Source: Phialocephala subalpina (lineage: Eukaryota; Ascomycota; Leotiomycetes; Helotiales; Mollisiaceae). From it: a stretch of 64,000 nucleotides of DNA. Each line of letters starts with the position of its first letter. Positions within the stretch are counted from its first letter, which is position 1. This document shows positions 21,667 through 34,223 of this stretch, one piece after another. The notes under the pieces are model-generated. The model had not been told where the DNA came from, did not search any database, and saw only the letters and a list, made by a program, of their open reading frames with translations. Where the stretch lies: NCBI GenBank assembly GCA_900073065.1, contig FJOG01000002.1:2202243-2266242 (forward strand), written 5' to 3'. The position numbers and the translations under genes were made by a program.

Positions 21667-23789
21667 ATGGGGAACAAAGAAAGCTCAATCTGCTTCAACG
21701 ATGAAGGCAAGTTCCTGCCAATCCATTTCCAATAGCCGCCGACGCAATTTCATCGAGTTGCGGTGCCTTCAACCATGTCCAATCGACGTTGATTGCTAAC
21801 GTCTACATCTCCTCACAGTGAGCCTCAACCACTTCCGCTTGCTTCGAGTCGTTGGAAAGGGTGCCTTCGGAAAGGTCAGGATCGTAGAACGCAAGGATAC
21901 CAACCTTCAGTTCGCTCTCAAATATATGTAAGGTTGTCCGTGGTGTTTTCAATTGCTGGCAGATGCTGACATGTGCTTTTTAGTCGCAAAGATGAAGGCT
22001 AGTATTTCGACGACAATCACTCCAGCACCTACTGATAGTCAATATAGTCGTTCGATCAGAGAGCGTACGAAACATATTACGAGAGAGGCGAATGCTGGAA
22101 CACTTGAACTACCAATTTATTTGCAATTTGCGGTACAGCTTCCAGGACATTGAGTATATGTAAGCTCTCTTGACCCAATCCGTTCCATGCCCTCTGACAG
22201 GACTCTTAGGTACCTGGTAGTCGATCTCATGAACGGCGGCGACCTGCGATTTCATATCTCGAGGAAAACGTTTACGGAAGAAGCGGTTAGGTTTTGGATT
22301 GCCGAGCTGGGTTGTGCTCTCAGATACATACACAAGCAAGGAATCATACATCGAGACATCAAGCCGGACAACGTGCTGCTGGATTCGGAAGGACATATCC
22401 ATTTGGCAGATTTTGTAAGTGCACCAAAAGGCTATTTCGAGGAGTATATGCTGATTATCGCCAGAATGTTGCGTCGGACTTTACCCCCGGAAAGCCATTG
22501 ACAAGCAAGTCAGGGACACTTGCGTATCTTGCACCAGAGGTCTATAAGGGACAAGGCTATTCATGTGGTGCAGACTGGTGGTCTTTGGGCGTCCTCTTCT
22601 ACGAGTGCATTTACAACAAGGTACGAAATCTGTGCATACATCACTTCCCTCTATCTGTAGTGCTAATATCACTATGTAGAGACCTTTTGAGGGTAGCACC
22701 CAAACAACTTTAGCAGCTCAAATCACAAAAGCTGCACCGAAATTCCCGATCACAGATCCACCAGTATCAATGCCATGTCTGCATGCCATCAGTTCAGCAC
22801 TTGAGGAGGATCCTTTGAAACGAATGGGCTCTGCCAGCTTTGTTAGCTTTACTGACAATCCATTCTTCCGAGCTATAGACTTTGAAGCATTGGAGAGGAA
22901 GGAGGTCCAACCAGTCTTTGTGCCATCGTCAGAGAAGACGAATTTCGATGCAACATACGATCTTGAGGAACTGCTATTGGAGGAAGCGCCGTTGGAAGCT
23001 CGAGCACGTCGACAGAAGCCAAGAGAGCAGCTCAAGGACGATGCTACTGAGAAGGAAATCCGAGAAGATGAGCTATACAAAATGATCGAGTCACAGTTCA
23101 CCCCCTTCGACTACACAACTGCAGCATATGAAAGGTCAGCTTTCTTCTGCCCTACAGGAAGCTCCACTAACACAAGTACCAGGTATGTTGGAGCTGCTTC
23201 GGACCCAAATTCAGCAAATAGTGGAGCACCAAGCGACTGGACACAACCTGCTCCTCTGGGACAAGGTCAAGAAGCCGAAGGAAGCACAGGCGAAAGTTTA
23301 GCCCGATCAATCAGCAGACGCTCCACCTCCAGACGAAGAAAGAACTCTCGATCACAACCACCATCACTCTCTGGCTCTCCACCAATGCCCTCATATCCCC
23401 TGCTTCCAAACGGACAGCCAGCTTCTCAACCACAAGGCGGCAAACCCTCTGGTCTAAGGCAGGTTTCTAACCAACAGGGAACTCCCACTAGCGTACCTCT
23501 TTCCCCATACCAACCTTCGTATTCGAGACCACAACGACCGACAGGAACGAGGAATCAGTCGATGGGTGGTGGCATGCAGGTGGTTTTGGGAGAGACGGGA
23601 AGCTGGTCTGAGTTGGCCAAGCATGATACCACGTTGCCTGCAGATGCGAAGCTCGAGGTTGCCGCGAAGCCGACCGGAATGCTCTCGTTCTTGGGAAGGA
23701 AGAAGGGTAGAGGACACAGTCCGAAGCCACAAGAACGAGGAATCTTAGGCAAGGAGGGAGCACGAGTGGTCATCGCAAGCGGAGACTGA
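21667..23789 (+). CDS. YANK/STK32-type Ser/Thr protein kinase
   Basis: Exons 21667-21706, 21819-21927, 21984-21997, 22048-22159, 22210-22414, 22465-22620 and 22680-23789 give 581 aa, or 565 aa if a possible in-frame 48-nt intron (about 23133-23180) is also removed. The N-terminus MGNKESS has Gly2 and Ser6, an N-myristoylation pattern also found in animal YANKs. Kinase landmarks: GKGAFGKV, Lys48 in FALKY, HRD at 139-141, DFN (not DFG) at 159-161, as in the YANK group, and LAPEVY. An AGC-type extension follows (FDATYDLEELLLEE). The C-terminal 200 residues are Ser/Pro/Gln-rich and basic. Introns 1 and 3 begin with GC, not GT. Kinase identity is firm; substrates are unknown. Confidence 0.9.
21707..21818 (+). 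other. GC-AG intron 1 of the kinase gene
   Basis: The donor reads AAG|GCAAGT, the best-known GC donor consensus, and the acceptor is CTCACAG. Using the only nearby GT (AA|GTTCCT) puts the conserved VSLNHFRLLRVVGKGAFG out of frame, whereas the GC donor joins NDE to VSLNHF in frame. Length 112 nt, with a GCTAAC branch point. Confidence 0.8.
21998..22047 (+). other. GC-AG intron 3 of the kinase gene
   Basis: The donor is GAAG|GCTAGT and the acceptor AATATAG, length 50 nt, with a CTACTGAT branch-like motif. The join gives RKDEVVRSESVRN followed by the kinase alpha-C region (RERRMLEHLNY). No GT donor in the preceding 14-nt exon can do this. Confidence 0.8.
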
Positions 23790-26137
23790 GGAGCTTGACA
23801 GAACGACATACCCACGCAAACGCACGAAACGGACACAGTCCGAACAACAGACACATCTCCAACTACACTTTGGGCAGGCGGAATATCACAGCGCTTTCCC
23901 AGGCGAGCATGGGAAATCGGGAATACTGCAAATGTTAAACGAACAAGGATAGCTTGGTGTATTGCATGGCAAAGGCGGCGAACAACACATTGGCATTGGT
24001 GGGAGGCAATATGACTTGAAATATATCGAAGCAGGAGTTTTCCGAAATAATTTGTTGAGACTTGTGTCTCACTTTTGCTGGAGGGACTTGGGGTTGCGAT
24101 TAGCGTTTGGTGGATAGATGGGGGTGGCTTGCTTGTCTTGATGAAGATACCATGGTTGGTTGGCCAGTGCAATTGGCTTGTAGATATGATACCAATATTA
24201 GTTTGCCTGACTTCATTTTCTTGGTGCTGCTGATGTCTATATTCCCTAGAGGTGGGTTTGGTTATTGCTTATTTATCAAATGTCTGTGAATCTCCGCTGA
24301 CAAATCATACAGATCTCTTCCACGTAAACGCGGCTGCAGATAGGTCATGAAACATCTGGGATGGCTGGCTCTTCGTCAATCTCTGCCCTCATACCTAATT
24401 TTCAATTCATGCCGTTTCATCTCAAAGCAAATCTTTTGCTGTCAAGAAGCCTCCAGTCAATCCTCCCAGTGAGGACACTCTTTCGGATCCAAATCATAGC
24501 TATGATTGGAATCAGAGAATGTTATCTTATCCTCCTTGGCGACGAAGTCTCAGACGGCCGGGCCTGTCCACCTCAAGACCGCCCCAGGAACATCGTCTGG
24601 TACTTCGTGTGATGTCTTCGGCGGCTTTCTGTCCTTCTGATCTTGGGTGTCTTTGCGATTATATAGAGGGCAAGAAGACGAGGATGCTAAGACGAAGGGT
24701 CCGTGAGTGATCAAAAGCGATCTTACGATTCACTGATCTAAGCGAGTGAATAGGGGAGCCGAAGACCAAGAGGATATCTATCCATTCCGCGCCCAAAAAA
24801 GCGGTCAAAAAGACAACCCCATAAAAAACAAAACTGCAAGAGTTCAACCCCGATCAATGCTATTTACTACATTAATCGGGGTCTAATCTCTTGTCGAATT
24901 ATTCGCGTTGGCGTATTGAGCGGTCCAGAAACCTCTCTCGAAATGGCGTGTGCAGACTCGAAGTTAACTGCTCGGGACCCGGCGTCTCTAACTGCAAGAC
25001 ACAATTTGTCCAGAACCACTAAGCCTAGTGATTTGCCTGTTGTGTCTCTTGTGCTAGGAATTTTACTTATTTAAAATTATATGGGGTTAAGGGTTGCGAG
25101 GTCGGTTAGGGATAGCTTCGAAATTTCGGGGCGTTTTGGAGGTCACGTTGGGGAGCATCCTTGTTAGTGCGAGTCACCTTTGTTGTCAATTTTTGTGTTT
25201 TTCGGGTATGAATTGGTTACTTTCTCGGATGCTTAACAGGAAGTGGCTTGATTTGGGGAGTACTTCACGCCATGTTCAGATGTCTGTCCCGGTGCCTTAG
25301 AGCATTGAGCAGAACAGTAAACTTCTATTGAGAAGTTGTATTAAACAATCCTCACACATTATATAGAAACTCAGATAATCCCGTGGCTGAAAGAGCTAGG
25401 TAAATTGTCTAGGACTTTTTCGCTGCCAAAAGTTATGTCGGTAGTCTAGGCAGTAGACACCCGGACAGACTCTTAACATGGCGACTATCAACATCACTTT
25501 CAATTCTAGAATTATGTATGATTCACATGCATAGATGTTAGTTTCTGGATTTCTGCACAGTAAGCTTAAGTTGTCAAAACAGGTTGCGGAGGCAAAGTCC
25601 GATCTCCCTTACATCGTTACTAGCCAGCGCCCGTTTTCTCCAAAAGTCCTCAATCTTTCTACAAGATGAGCAATATCCAGAAGGTTTAAAAAAAAGCACG
25701 CAATAACCACTATTTCTTACGATCTCAGTCTTTTCAGAGCCTCCTGGAACCTCCACCCACTATCTCTGTCTCGCTCTGAGTTTACCACGGCACCACATCG
25801 GGAAAGACCCGGTCAAAACCCTTCAGAACCCTCAATGTGTATCTTTCCCCGCATTAAACATTCGACAAGCCCCGGGCAAGTCAAGCATTTAGCGGCTCAA
25901 GCCCGATAACGACTCGTTGCAACGAATGGTTGCTGGTTGTGGTACATATTTGCGGGGCGCAGGATGTTGTCATATTCAGGGATGTATTGCGAATTCCGTG
26001 CAACAGCTCGTAGTACGTACTGCTCGATCCGAACCGTGCGGGAGGAACTTTTGTATAAATGCTTGATTTTTCTTGGGGCTTGAGAAGGCGTCAGGAGCGG
26101 GAAACCGTTTCTATTCTTTTTGTTTGCGGCTTGAAAA
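23790..26137. other. Intergenic region, no gene seen
   Basis: About 2.3 kb of AT-rich spacer between two plus-strand genes. It should contain the kinase 3' UTR and the MFS promoter. No coherent protein-like frame was found on either strand. Confidence 0.5.
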
Positions 26138-28073
26138 ATGGCTCTTGATGAGAAAAATGTTGTGTTAGACACTTCGAGGCTTGAGGAGATTGCAACTCCC
26201 GCGTTGATACAGGCGAAGCCAAAGAAGACTTGGGCGAGTTATATTTGGGATACTTTCGACAAATCGCCAGAAGAGAGAAGGTTTTTGTTTAAACTTGATG
26301 CTGCGATTCTTACTTTTGCCTCGCTCGGCTACTTCATCAAGTACCTCGATCAAGCGAACATCAGCAATGCTTTCGTCTCAGGAATGTGAGTTATCCTTGA
26401 GGACTTTGGAAAGAGAAATAAAAACTAAATCTAAGCAGGAAAGAAGACTTGAGCCTGTTCGGGAATCAACTCAATTACATGACAACAGCATGGACGGTTG
26501 GATATGTTGTTGGACAAATTCCAAGTAACATGCTCCTCACTCGAATTCGACCGTCAATCTGGATTCCAGCTTGCGAGGTCATATGGACTGTTCTGACAAT
26601 GTGTCTCTCGAAATGTAATACAGCTACACAGATTTACGTCTTGCGGTTCTTCGTGGGGCTGGCGGAAAGTGCCTTCTACCCTGGAATGCAATATGTCATT
26701 GGATCGTGGTAGTAGGTATTCTCCGAGTGAATTCTTCCTCATTCAGGTTGTTTCTGGATGCTTGAGACATAATTTACCTCCCGAAACATACTTCCTCCTC
26801 CTTATTCAGCCCTGTTCCTCTTGAAACCTGCCTTGAAGAAGTAATACTAACTCCGAGTTTTCCCGCAGCCGAAAGGATGAGTTGGCAAAGAGATCGTGCA
26901 TTTTCCACACAAGTTCTGCGCTGGGAACGATGTTCTCTGGATATCTGATGGCTGCCGTTTACCATTTGGAAGGAAAAGGAGGCTTGAGAGGTTGGCAGTG
27001 GTGAGACCCACCGTGAACGTGTGGCTGTTCGAAAACTAATGCGGACAGGCTATTTATAATCGACGGAGTTATCTCTTTGCCCGTAGCAATTGGTGGCTTC
27101 TTCATCCTGCCAGATGTTCCAGAAATAACCAAAGCCTGGTATCTCAAGCCAGAGGTTTGTCAAAATTCGGCAAGAGGGACGGACTTTACTAAGTTGCCGC
27201 AGGAAATAGAATACTCGAAACAACGCATGCTTCTTGAAGGCCGAGAGCAAAGACGACCGTACACCAAGGCAAAGTTTGCGAAGATCTTCAAATCCTGGCA
27301 CATCTATCTGCTTTCTTTGTTGTACATGTGAGATGACAACTACATATCCTCATCAAATAAAGTACTAACACTGAACAGTTTTTTCAACAATGGAGCTGCG
27401 GGAGCTACCCCAGTCTTCGCCCAATACCTGAAAGACTCGAAGAAACCCAAATACACAGTCTCTCAAATCAACGTCTATCCCACTGGGACGAACGCTGTCC
27501 AGGTAGTATCCACACTTGCGTACGCCTGGATCTCAGACTCCGTGTTGAACGGTGCTCGCTGGCCACCAATCGTCTTCGGAGGGATCATGAATATCATGTG
27601 CTATGTCTCCCTTGCCATTTGGAGCATCCCAGTAGGCTGGAAGTGGGCATGCTACTATATCATGGGAACTGGATTCGGCCTCTCTGGCCTTTGTATGGCG
27701 TAAGTTCTCCCTCCTAGATCCCAATGTGCTATACGCTGACGGACCTTACAGCTGGGCGCATGAGATCTGTGGCGAAGACAACGAAGAAAGAGCGCTCGTC
27801 GTTGGTTCTATGAACGAGATGGCGTATGTCCTTCAAGCTTGGCTGCCGCTGCTTATTTGGCAGCAAGTCGATGCACCGAATTACCAGAAGGGATTCATCA
27901 CCATATCTGCGTTTGGCGTGCTTCTGATTGTTACGGCATTTACCATTCGGTATTTGTGGCACAAGGAGTTGCTAAGGAAGGGGCGGGATTCGCATTTTGA
28001 TGCCGGAGAATCGGTGGGTGAAAGTGTGTCTGGTAACAAGCAGGCTGGGGGTGTTCTGGTCAAGGATGAGTAA
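26138..28073 (+). CDS. MFS anion:cation symporter, Dal5/Liz1 (pantothenate/allantoate) type
   Basis: Seven exons: 26138-26385, 26439-26711, 26869-27000, 27049-27154, 27203-27327, 27379-27699 and 27752-28073; 508 aa. Intron lengths are 53, 157, 48, 48, 51 and 52 nt, all GT-AG. The family signature is clear: DKSPEERRFLFKLDAAIL, then YFIKYLDQANISNAFVSGM, the NQLNYMTTAWTVGY segment, FFVGLAESAFYPGMQYVIG, and a GWKWACYY segment before the late helices. About 12 membrane helices with cytosolic ends are expected. Close relatives are annotated as pantothenate transporter Liz1; the true substrate (vitamin, allantoate or another organic anion) cannot be read from sequence. Intron 4 is a multiple of three without stops, so its retention would add 16 residues. 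Confidence 0.9.
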
Positions 28074-28673
28074 AGGAGAAACTCGGCGACATGGCCATGG
28101 TGATCGAAGCGCGGGTCAGTCTTGAGCCCGTATTCGTATTTCAAACAGTTGTGGGAGGTGAGTTGTGAAATTCAGGAAGCTCGAAGTTGTCGACAGGGTG
28201 CATAACTAGCTAATGTTTTATGCGCCATTTGTGCAATTATACAGCGTCCTGCTTCATCAACGGCAATCAGCGATCCGTCAGCACTCTAAAAGGAATGCCG
28301 GTCCAATCGAGGGCCACAAGGCCGTTAGACAACGGTCCCCTGATCCCTTTATGCATATCATATTTCTTCCGCGCCAATCTTTTTCTGTTTCGTCTTCTCT
28401 CCCCCCCTTCTTGCTACCCCGCCAAGCGGCCCAAATATACCCTGCTGGCGCAGCTCTTGCGTATCCCCAACAGGAGAAGAGAACTGCCGGCTAGAGAGTT
28501 CAAGGATTGAGGATAATTATGTATGATTTGTGCTTGCTTTTCTGTTTTGTGCTGGAGTATGAAAGTCTGTACTACATCGGGACGGATCGACTCGAACGAG
28601 GGGAAGGAGTTTTATAAAGCGAGTCCCATCTCTTTTGGAGAATGCCTTGCCTTCTCTATGAGCAGCCTTCGAA
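28074..28673. other. Spacer between the MFS carrier and P450 genes
   Basis: 600 bases with no supportable gene. Contains the 3' end of the carrier transcript and the P450 promoter. Confidence 0.45.
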
Positions 28674-30270
28674 ATGGAGACGAAAACAATCCAAAGCACG
28701 GTCTTCTCTGCACGGCAGATTTCTGCGGCATGCATCGCCATTGCATATTTCGTCTTTCGTTTTCTGCTCAAGACCAAGTCGAAGTCTAAGCCGGACGAAT
28801 ATCCAACTGTTGGATCACCAGATGCCCCCAACCTCCATGAGCTTCTCATTGAAGCTCACCAAAAGGTACATTGTCTCCAAAATCTCACCCACCACCCAGC
28901 TAATTCTGATCCAGTACCCAAACAAACCCTTCACAATCCGAGAAACTCCCCATGGCGCGCCAACAATCGTCCTCCCAAAACGCTACATCGACGAAGTCAA
29001 AAATCTTCCAGAAACCAAACTCAGTTTCCGAAAAGCAGTCATGAATCGCCTAGCAGGAAAATACACCACAATAGGCGGCGAGCTAGACCATGGCATGGTT
29101 GACTGCGTGAAGATCGACCTTACGAGGAACATTGCGCGAACTCTCGCGGGTCTCCAAGACGAAGCTGATTTCGCGATCCCTTCCACCTTTGGAGAGTGTG
29201 AAGATTGGACACCAATTCCGTTTTATAAGGATGTGTTGAGGATCATTGCTCTGCTGTCTGGGAGGATCTTTGTTGGGTTGCCGCTTTGTAGGAATGAGGA
29301 GTGGATTGACATTACGATTAGGTATACCATGGACGCTTTCGCTGCTGTGGATCCAGTCAACAATATTTCGCCACTCTGGAGGTTCTGGTCAGCGCCGTCA
29401 ATGCCGCAAGTGAAGAAGATTCATGAGCATCGTGCCAACGGCGCCCGTTTACTCAAACCTATTCTCCAAGAGCGTCTTCGTCAGATGGAGGACCCAACCT
29501 TCGGGCCTCCAGCAGATATGATCCAATTCCTGATGTCGCGCGCAGGGGAGAAGAAGGACGACGCGATGTTTCTGAGTTACATGCAGATGCTGGTTAGTCT
29601 GGCAGCGATCCATACCACTGCTATGAATATCACACATGTGATATACGATCTTGCTGCGCATCCAGAATATATTGCTCCACTGAGGGAGGAGTTGGAAAGT
29701 GTTTTGAGGGAGGATGGTGGAGTGCTCGTTAAGACCAGTATGACGAAGTTGAAGAAGATGGATAGCTTCCTCAAGGAGAGTCAGAGGATGAATCCTCCGA
29801 ATTCTTGTGAGACCTCGGACCCTACGCATAGGAGTTTACACTAACAGCGAACAGTATCCCTCAGCCGTCAAACAACATCCGACATCACCCTGTCCGACGG
29901 CCTCTACATCCCAAAAGGGACTTACACAGCAATATCCAGCCTCGGAATCAACTACGACCCGTCAACCTATCCCTCACCATACGAATTCCAACCCTTCCGA
30001 TTCAGCAACCTGCGCTCGCAGCCTGGTAATGAGAACAAGTATCAATTTGTGACAACCAGCACTGAAAGCATTGCTTTTGGTCATGGCACGCATGCTTGCC
30101 CCGGACGCTTCTTTGCTAGTAATGAGATCAAGGTTATTTTTGCGGGTTTGTTGATGAGGTATGATGTTAAGCTGAAGGAAGGAATGGGGAGACCGGCGAA
30201 TATGAGAGGGAAAACGAGGCTTGGGCCGGACACAAAGGCTGAGGTACTGTTTCGAAAGAGAGAGAATTGA
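28674..30270 (+). CDS. Cytochrome P450 monooxygenase
   Basis: Three exons: 28674-28865, 28915-29806 and 29855-30270 (introns 49 and 48 nt); 499 aa. The N-terminal hydrophobic anchor (ISAACIAIAYFVFRFLL) is followed by a basic stretch and a Pro-containing hinge, as in microsomal P450s. NKPFTIRETPHGAPTIVLPK resembles the ent-kaurene-oxidase-like fungal P450 group. The oxygen-binding helix is atypical: SLAAIHTTAMNITHV. The K-helix ExxR is ESQR in FLKESQRMNPP. The heme loop FGHGTHACPGRFFA contains the ligand Cys443. It would hydroxylate or oxidise a small hydrophobic substrate at the ER with a P450 reductase. Same strand as the MFS carrier 600 bases upstream. The substrate is unknown. Confidence 0.9.
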
Positions 30271-32189
30271 AATGCCTAATGGGTCTTTGATTTCTTCCTG
30301 CCCTGTATCGAGTCTGATAGGATTCTCCAGTTGAATAGCCAATGCTTCTGAATACTGAAACTCGATGCGCAGCTGGAGGTGATCTTGACTTGAACTACTA
30401 TTTCTCTTCGTGCCATTCTTGACAGTTTAAACTGGTCTTTGGATGTGCGTTCCGAGAACAGTGACTCTGAGAGGCAGAATGTCTGTGACAAGCGCTACCA
30501 GAAGTATAATTTTCAGCAGGGCGATTATTCTTGCCTGCTGATGTCAGGAGAAGTGTGACACCACAGGAGTGAATAACTGCAGCAAAATTTACAAGAGTCT
30601 GAAAATATAAATTCTGGACAGCCTCCATCTCTACCCAAATCGAAGCTATGAATGGTCTGAAACAATCAGACCCAGCCCGTCTGCCGACGCAGAAAGAATT
30701 TGAAAGCCCCGCAATATCGAAAGTAACTGTTGTTGGTAAAGATGAAAAGGAGGGGAGGTTGCATTGGATTGAAAGCCGTGGGTAGGTTATGATTTTGCCG
30801 CAGGTAGATGAATGAAAGTAATTAATCCCTTGACAGTAATTGAATTGGGATGAAAGGGCAAGGAAAAAGGTGCAATAGTAAAAATCCTTTGTTTGAAGAA
30901 TCCCGGGGAACGTAAAACCACCTAGATATTACAGACAGCCTGCGACTGCACCGCAAATATTGAAGCTCGTATGTTGCTACGACTCCAACCTTTCGCGATT
31001 CCTTTGTGGTGGCTTTTGTTGACTCATAAATACCGTGGGGCGGTGCCTGGCAAGGGCTTGGAGAAGAACGCAAGGTCGTAGGATAAACCTGTAATAGTCA
31101 CTCGAGAGGCGATGCGCAGAGGCAAAATTTCCAAAACGACACTTTCAGAAGGAATAAGGAACCGTGAACGCAAGAAATGTAGACTTTAATTTACTATAGC
31201 GTGTGAGAGCAGGACGCCAGATGCGCCCATGATTTTGCTATCAACCCTATTTTTGTTGCCATTTGTCACATTTCGGTGTTGGTTTTCACAAATGTGCTTG
31301 ATTCACCTGCCAGAATGGAGATGAGGATTTTTCCGCAAAGAAAAAAGGCGCGTGATATCATAGTAGCAGGTGTGCTTAAGAGGAACTGTATGAGAGCTCC
31401 GTCGGGGGGAGACGACCGTGAATTTCGTTCGTTGATGGTTTCGAAATCTACTGCGGTCCGTATTTTATACTGTAAAGAAGTGAGGATTTCGTGCCTTGTC
31501 CTTCTTCTTTGGATTGAGAGTGTAGAGATCGGGTGAGTGATCACTAAGGTTAGCCAGAAGTTTGCTTCATTTGACGAGACCTTTTCGGAGCATATAAACG
31601 TACGATTACAAGTCGTAGATGGCGAAATACCGCAACTCCAGCCTCTTGCCGTCGGGCGTCAAGTCAAGGCAGATCTCCTTCGCTTTCGGGACCAGCTTGG
31701 CTAATTGAAGAGAACGTCGACGTATTTGTATCTAGGTTCGAATTTCTGGAAGGCCTGAAACAAGCCAATCCAACTTCGTAGCTAGAAATGAAGGTCAAAA
31801 AGTAATAATAAATATGTAAATGATAATAATTAAACACCAAAATTGCACTTGCAGTCGGCGGGATTGACGCAGGACTGACCTAGCACGAAATAAATCCTCG
31901 ACACAAGATCAGAGATGTGTTTTGCATTGTAGTTGTAGCACAAATATAAATTCGACTCCAGCGAATGATCATCCATCCAGTTTCATGAAACGAGAAATAC
32001 ACCTCCCTACCCAACCAAAATCCAATGAAGACATAAACCCATCATTCCTCAAGATCCGTAAAAGGGTCATGCGTTGACGCCATATTTGACCACCATATCC
32101 CATATCCGTGGCACATCTACGCGATGGCTTTTGTATATATATCATGTGAAACGCCTCCGGGTCCCAAAATGCTGTTGGTGTCAAGAGGT
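30271..32189. other. Convergent intergenic region, no gene seen
   Basis: 1.9 kb between the P450 stop and the stop of the minus-strand AP-1 gene. Generally AT-rich. No protein-like frame on either strand. Confidence 0.5.
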
Positions 32190-34223
32190 TTAAGCCTTGT
32201 TCGCCTTGTCGGCCACCTTCTGGTCGACATAAGACTTCATGATCTTATTGAAATCCGATTCATTGACCACAGCGCCGGTCTCGGAACATTTGGCCTTCTT
32301 CTGAAGATCCTTGCAGAGGAGATCCAGATCAAATTCGCCGTCCTTGACCTTGGGGCAGGCTTGCAGACGATCCCTGGTATGTGTTAGCCAAGTGTCCTAG
32401 GAACGCTATACTATAAAGTCAATTGATTCGAGGTAGCATACCAGATCGTATTACAGGTGAGCATCTGTGAAGTATCCTCACCGGGCACAACTTCATCATC
32501 CTCATTCTGCTTCTCATCGATCTGAGCAACCAAATCCTTCTTAGGCGGTACTGGACTGGGAGCCATATTGAACGGACTCGCGAACTCTGGAAGAGCGAAG
32601 GCATCTGTGAAGAAGTTGTCGCTAAACGCAGCTTCATTTTGCATAATGTTGTCCTGGGGATCGCGGTAGTCACCAAATAGCTGTGGGTCAAATTGGTTGC
32701 CATTTTGTTGCGCGAACCAATCAATACCATTGACGTCGAAAGCTGGGGTCTCAAGGTTTCCTGGAGGCGAAGGCTCAGACATTGTACGTGGAATGGGATT
32801 GTTGGGATTGCCACAAGCCATGTTAAGCTTGTCGCAGAAGGTGAGCTCACCTTCGGCAGACACACCAGAATGTTCCTCTCCAATTGTCGTTAGTGTGCTG
32901 TCAAGAGGCTTGCTGTAAACCGGAGACTGCATAGTTGGCTCTGGAGATGTGCCACAAGATGAGCTTGCGCCATGGTTCGAGTTTGATGAAGCCGACGGTG
33001 AGCTGTATGACGTGTTGTGACCAGTGCTCATATTACCATTTGCGGAATCTGTGCTTGACCTCGACCCATTGGAGGTGTTATTGTTGTTGGTAGAGTTTCC
33101 AAAAAAGTCGAATGGCGGCGACTTGCCAACGCTGTCCAGAAGTGAGGGGCTGAAGAGACCTGAAAGGCTTGACATATCTCCACCATCAATCTGTGCAGGC
33201 GTCTGAGTCAAAGAAGTAGATGAGACATTCGACTGGTTACGAGGGCTGATCTGGCCTCTCTCAACAGGACTTGGAGTTTGCTGGTTGGTGAGAGATGGTG
33301 ACGAAGAGCTTCTGTTGCCGTTGACAGTTGTGGTGGCGACACTGGTAGCTGGAGGTCCGGGAAGACGGCCAAATCTGGGGAACTCGAATTGAAAGTTGAC
33401 ATCACTGGGGTTATTCGCCGCTCCATTTCCAAGACCCTTTCCAGCAAGATAAGGTGGAAGTCCGTTGTTGAGCGAGGGGCTTCTTCCGACCCCGCCTGTC
33501 AACGATAACCTCTTTCGGTATTCGCGCAACTCCATCGACATTTTCTCGATTTGTGCTCGCAGGATACTATTCTCGTGGTTTGCAGACTCTGAAGCCTTCT
33601 GCAGATCGTCGACTTTGGTTTCGAGGTCCTTGAGATGCTTTTCCTTACGCTCCCGGAAAGCCCGCTGGGCCGCACGATTTTGTGCCTTGCGCTTCTAAGA
33701 GAGGCATCAGCGACCGCTCTATTGCGATAAGGATTTTTTTTTCTGAATTACTCACAGAAGTCGGCTCAGAAGTCAACGGCTTTCTGCCTGGCTTCTTGCT
33801 TGCCTTTTCATCTCCTTCGCGTCTTTTCCCGCCACCCTCTTCCTCCTCTTCATCCTCAGGATGACTTCGCTTGTCGTGTGTATCAGCATCACCATCCGAT
33901 GAAGTTCCTGGCAATTTGCCAATCATTTGTCCTTGCGAGTCATTGCTAAAGTCGTAATCGAAGCTGCCATCAGCATCGAATTCATAGTCGTAGTCGATAA
34001 ACGGGCTCTCCTCGAAGCCGTTGAGAGTGCCGGAGCCAGGAGCTTGGAGCGGAGACTCCGAGAATGAACCAGGCGCCATTGAGCTATTGTCGCTGGATTG
34101 GCGGTTGGAAGTATCTATGTTAGATGTCCTGTTGTTGGAATTGAGGGCTGCAAAGAGCAATTCTTCTTGCCGTTTGGAGAGAGTGAAGCTTGGGTTAATT
34201 GTACCCTTTGTCTGGAGAGCCAT
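32190..34223 (-). CDS. Yap1/Pap1-type (AP-1-like) bZIP redox-sensing transcription factor
   Basis: Three exons: 34223-33756, 33694-32442 and 32373-32190 (introns 61 and 68 nt); 634 aa. The N-terminus carries the fungal AP-1 signature (SKRQEELLFAALNSN). The bZIP starts at residue 157 right after intron 1, with QNRAAQRAFRERK, the Pap1-subfamily basic region, then a leucine zipper. The middle is Ser/Asn-rich. The n-CRD has Cys443 and Cys450 (FCDKLNMACG); the c-CRD has Cys570, Cys580, Cys594 and Cys603. In Yap1/Pap1, disulfides between these domains mask the Crm1 export signal under oxidative stress, so the protein accumulates in the nucleus. It should control antioxidant and drug-efflux genes. 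All expected elements are present. Confidence 0.93.

Noticed and set aside
26712..26868. The 157-nt MFS intron as a second twin intron
   Set aside because: No internal intron interrupts its donor or acceptor in any of the known stwintron arrangements; it reads as one long intron.
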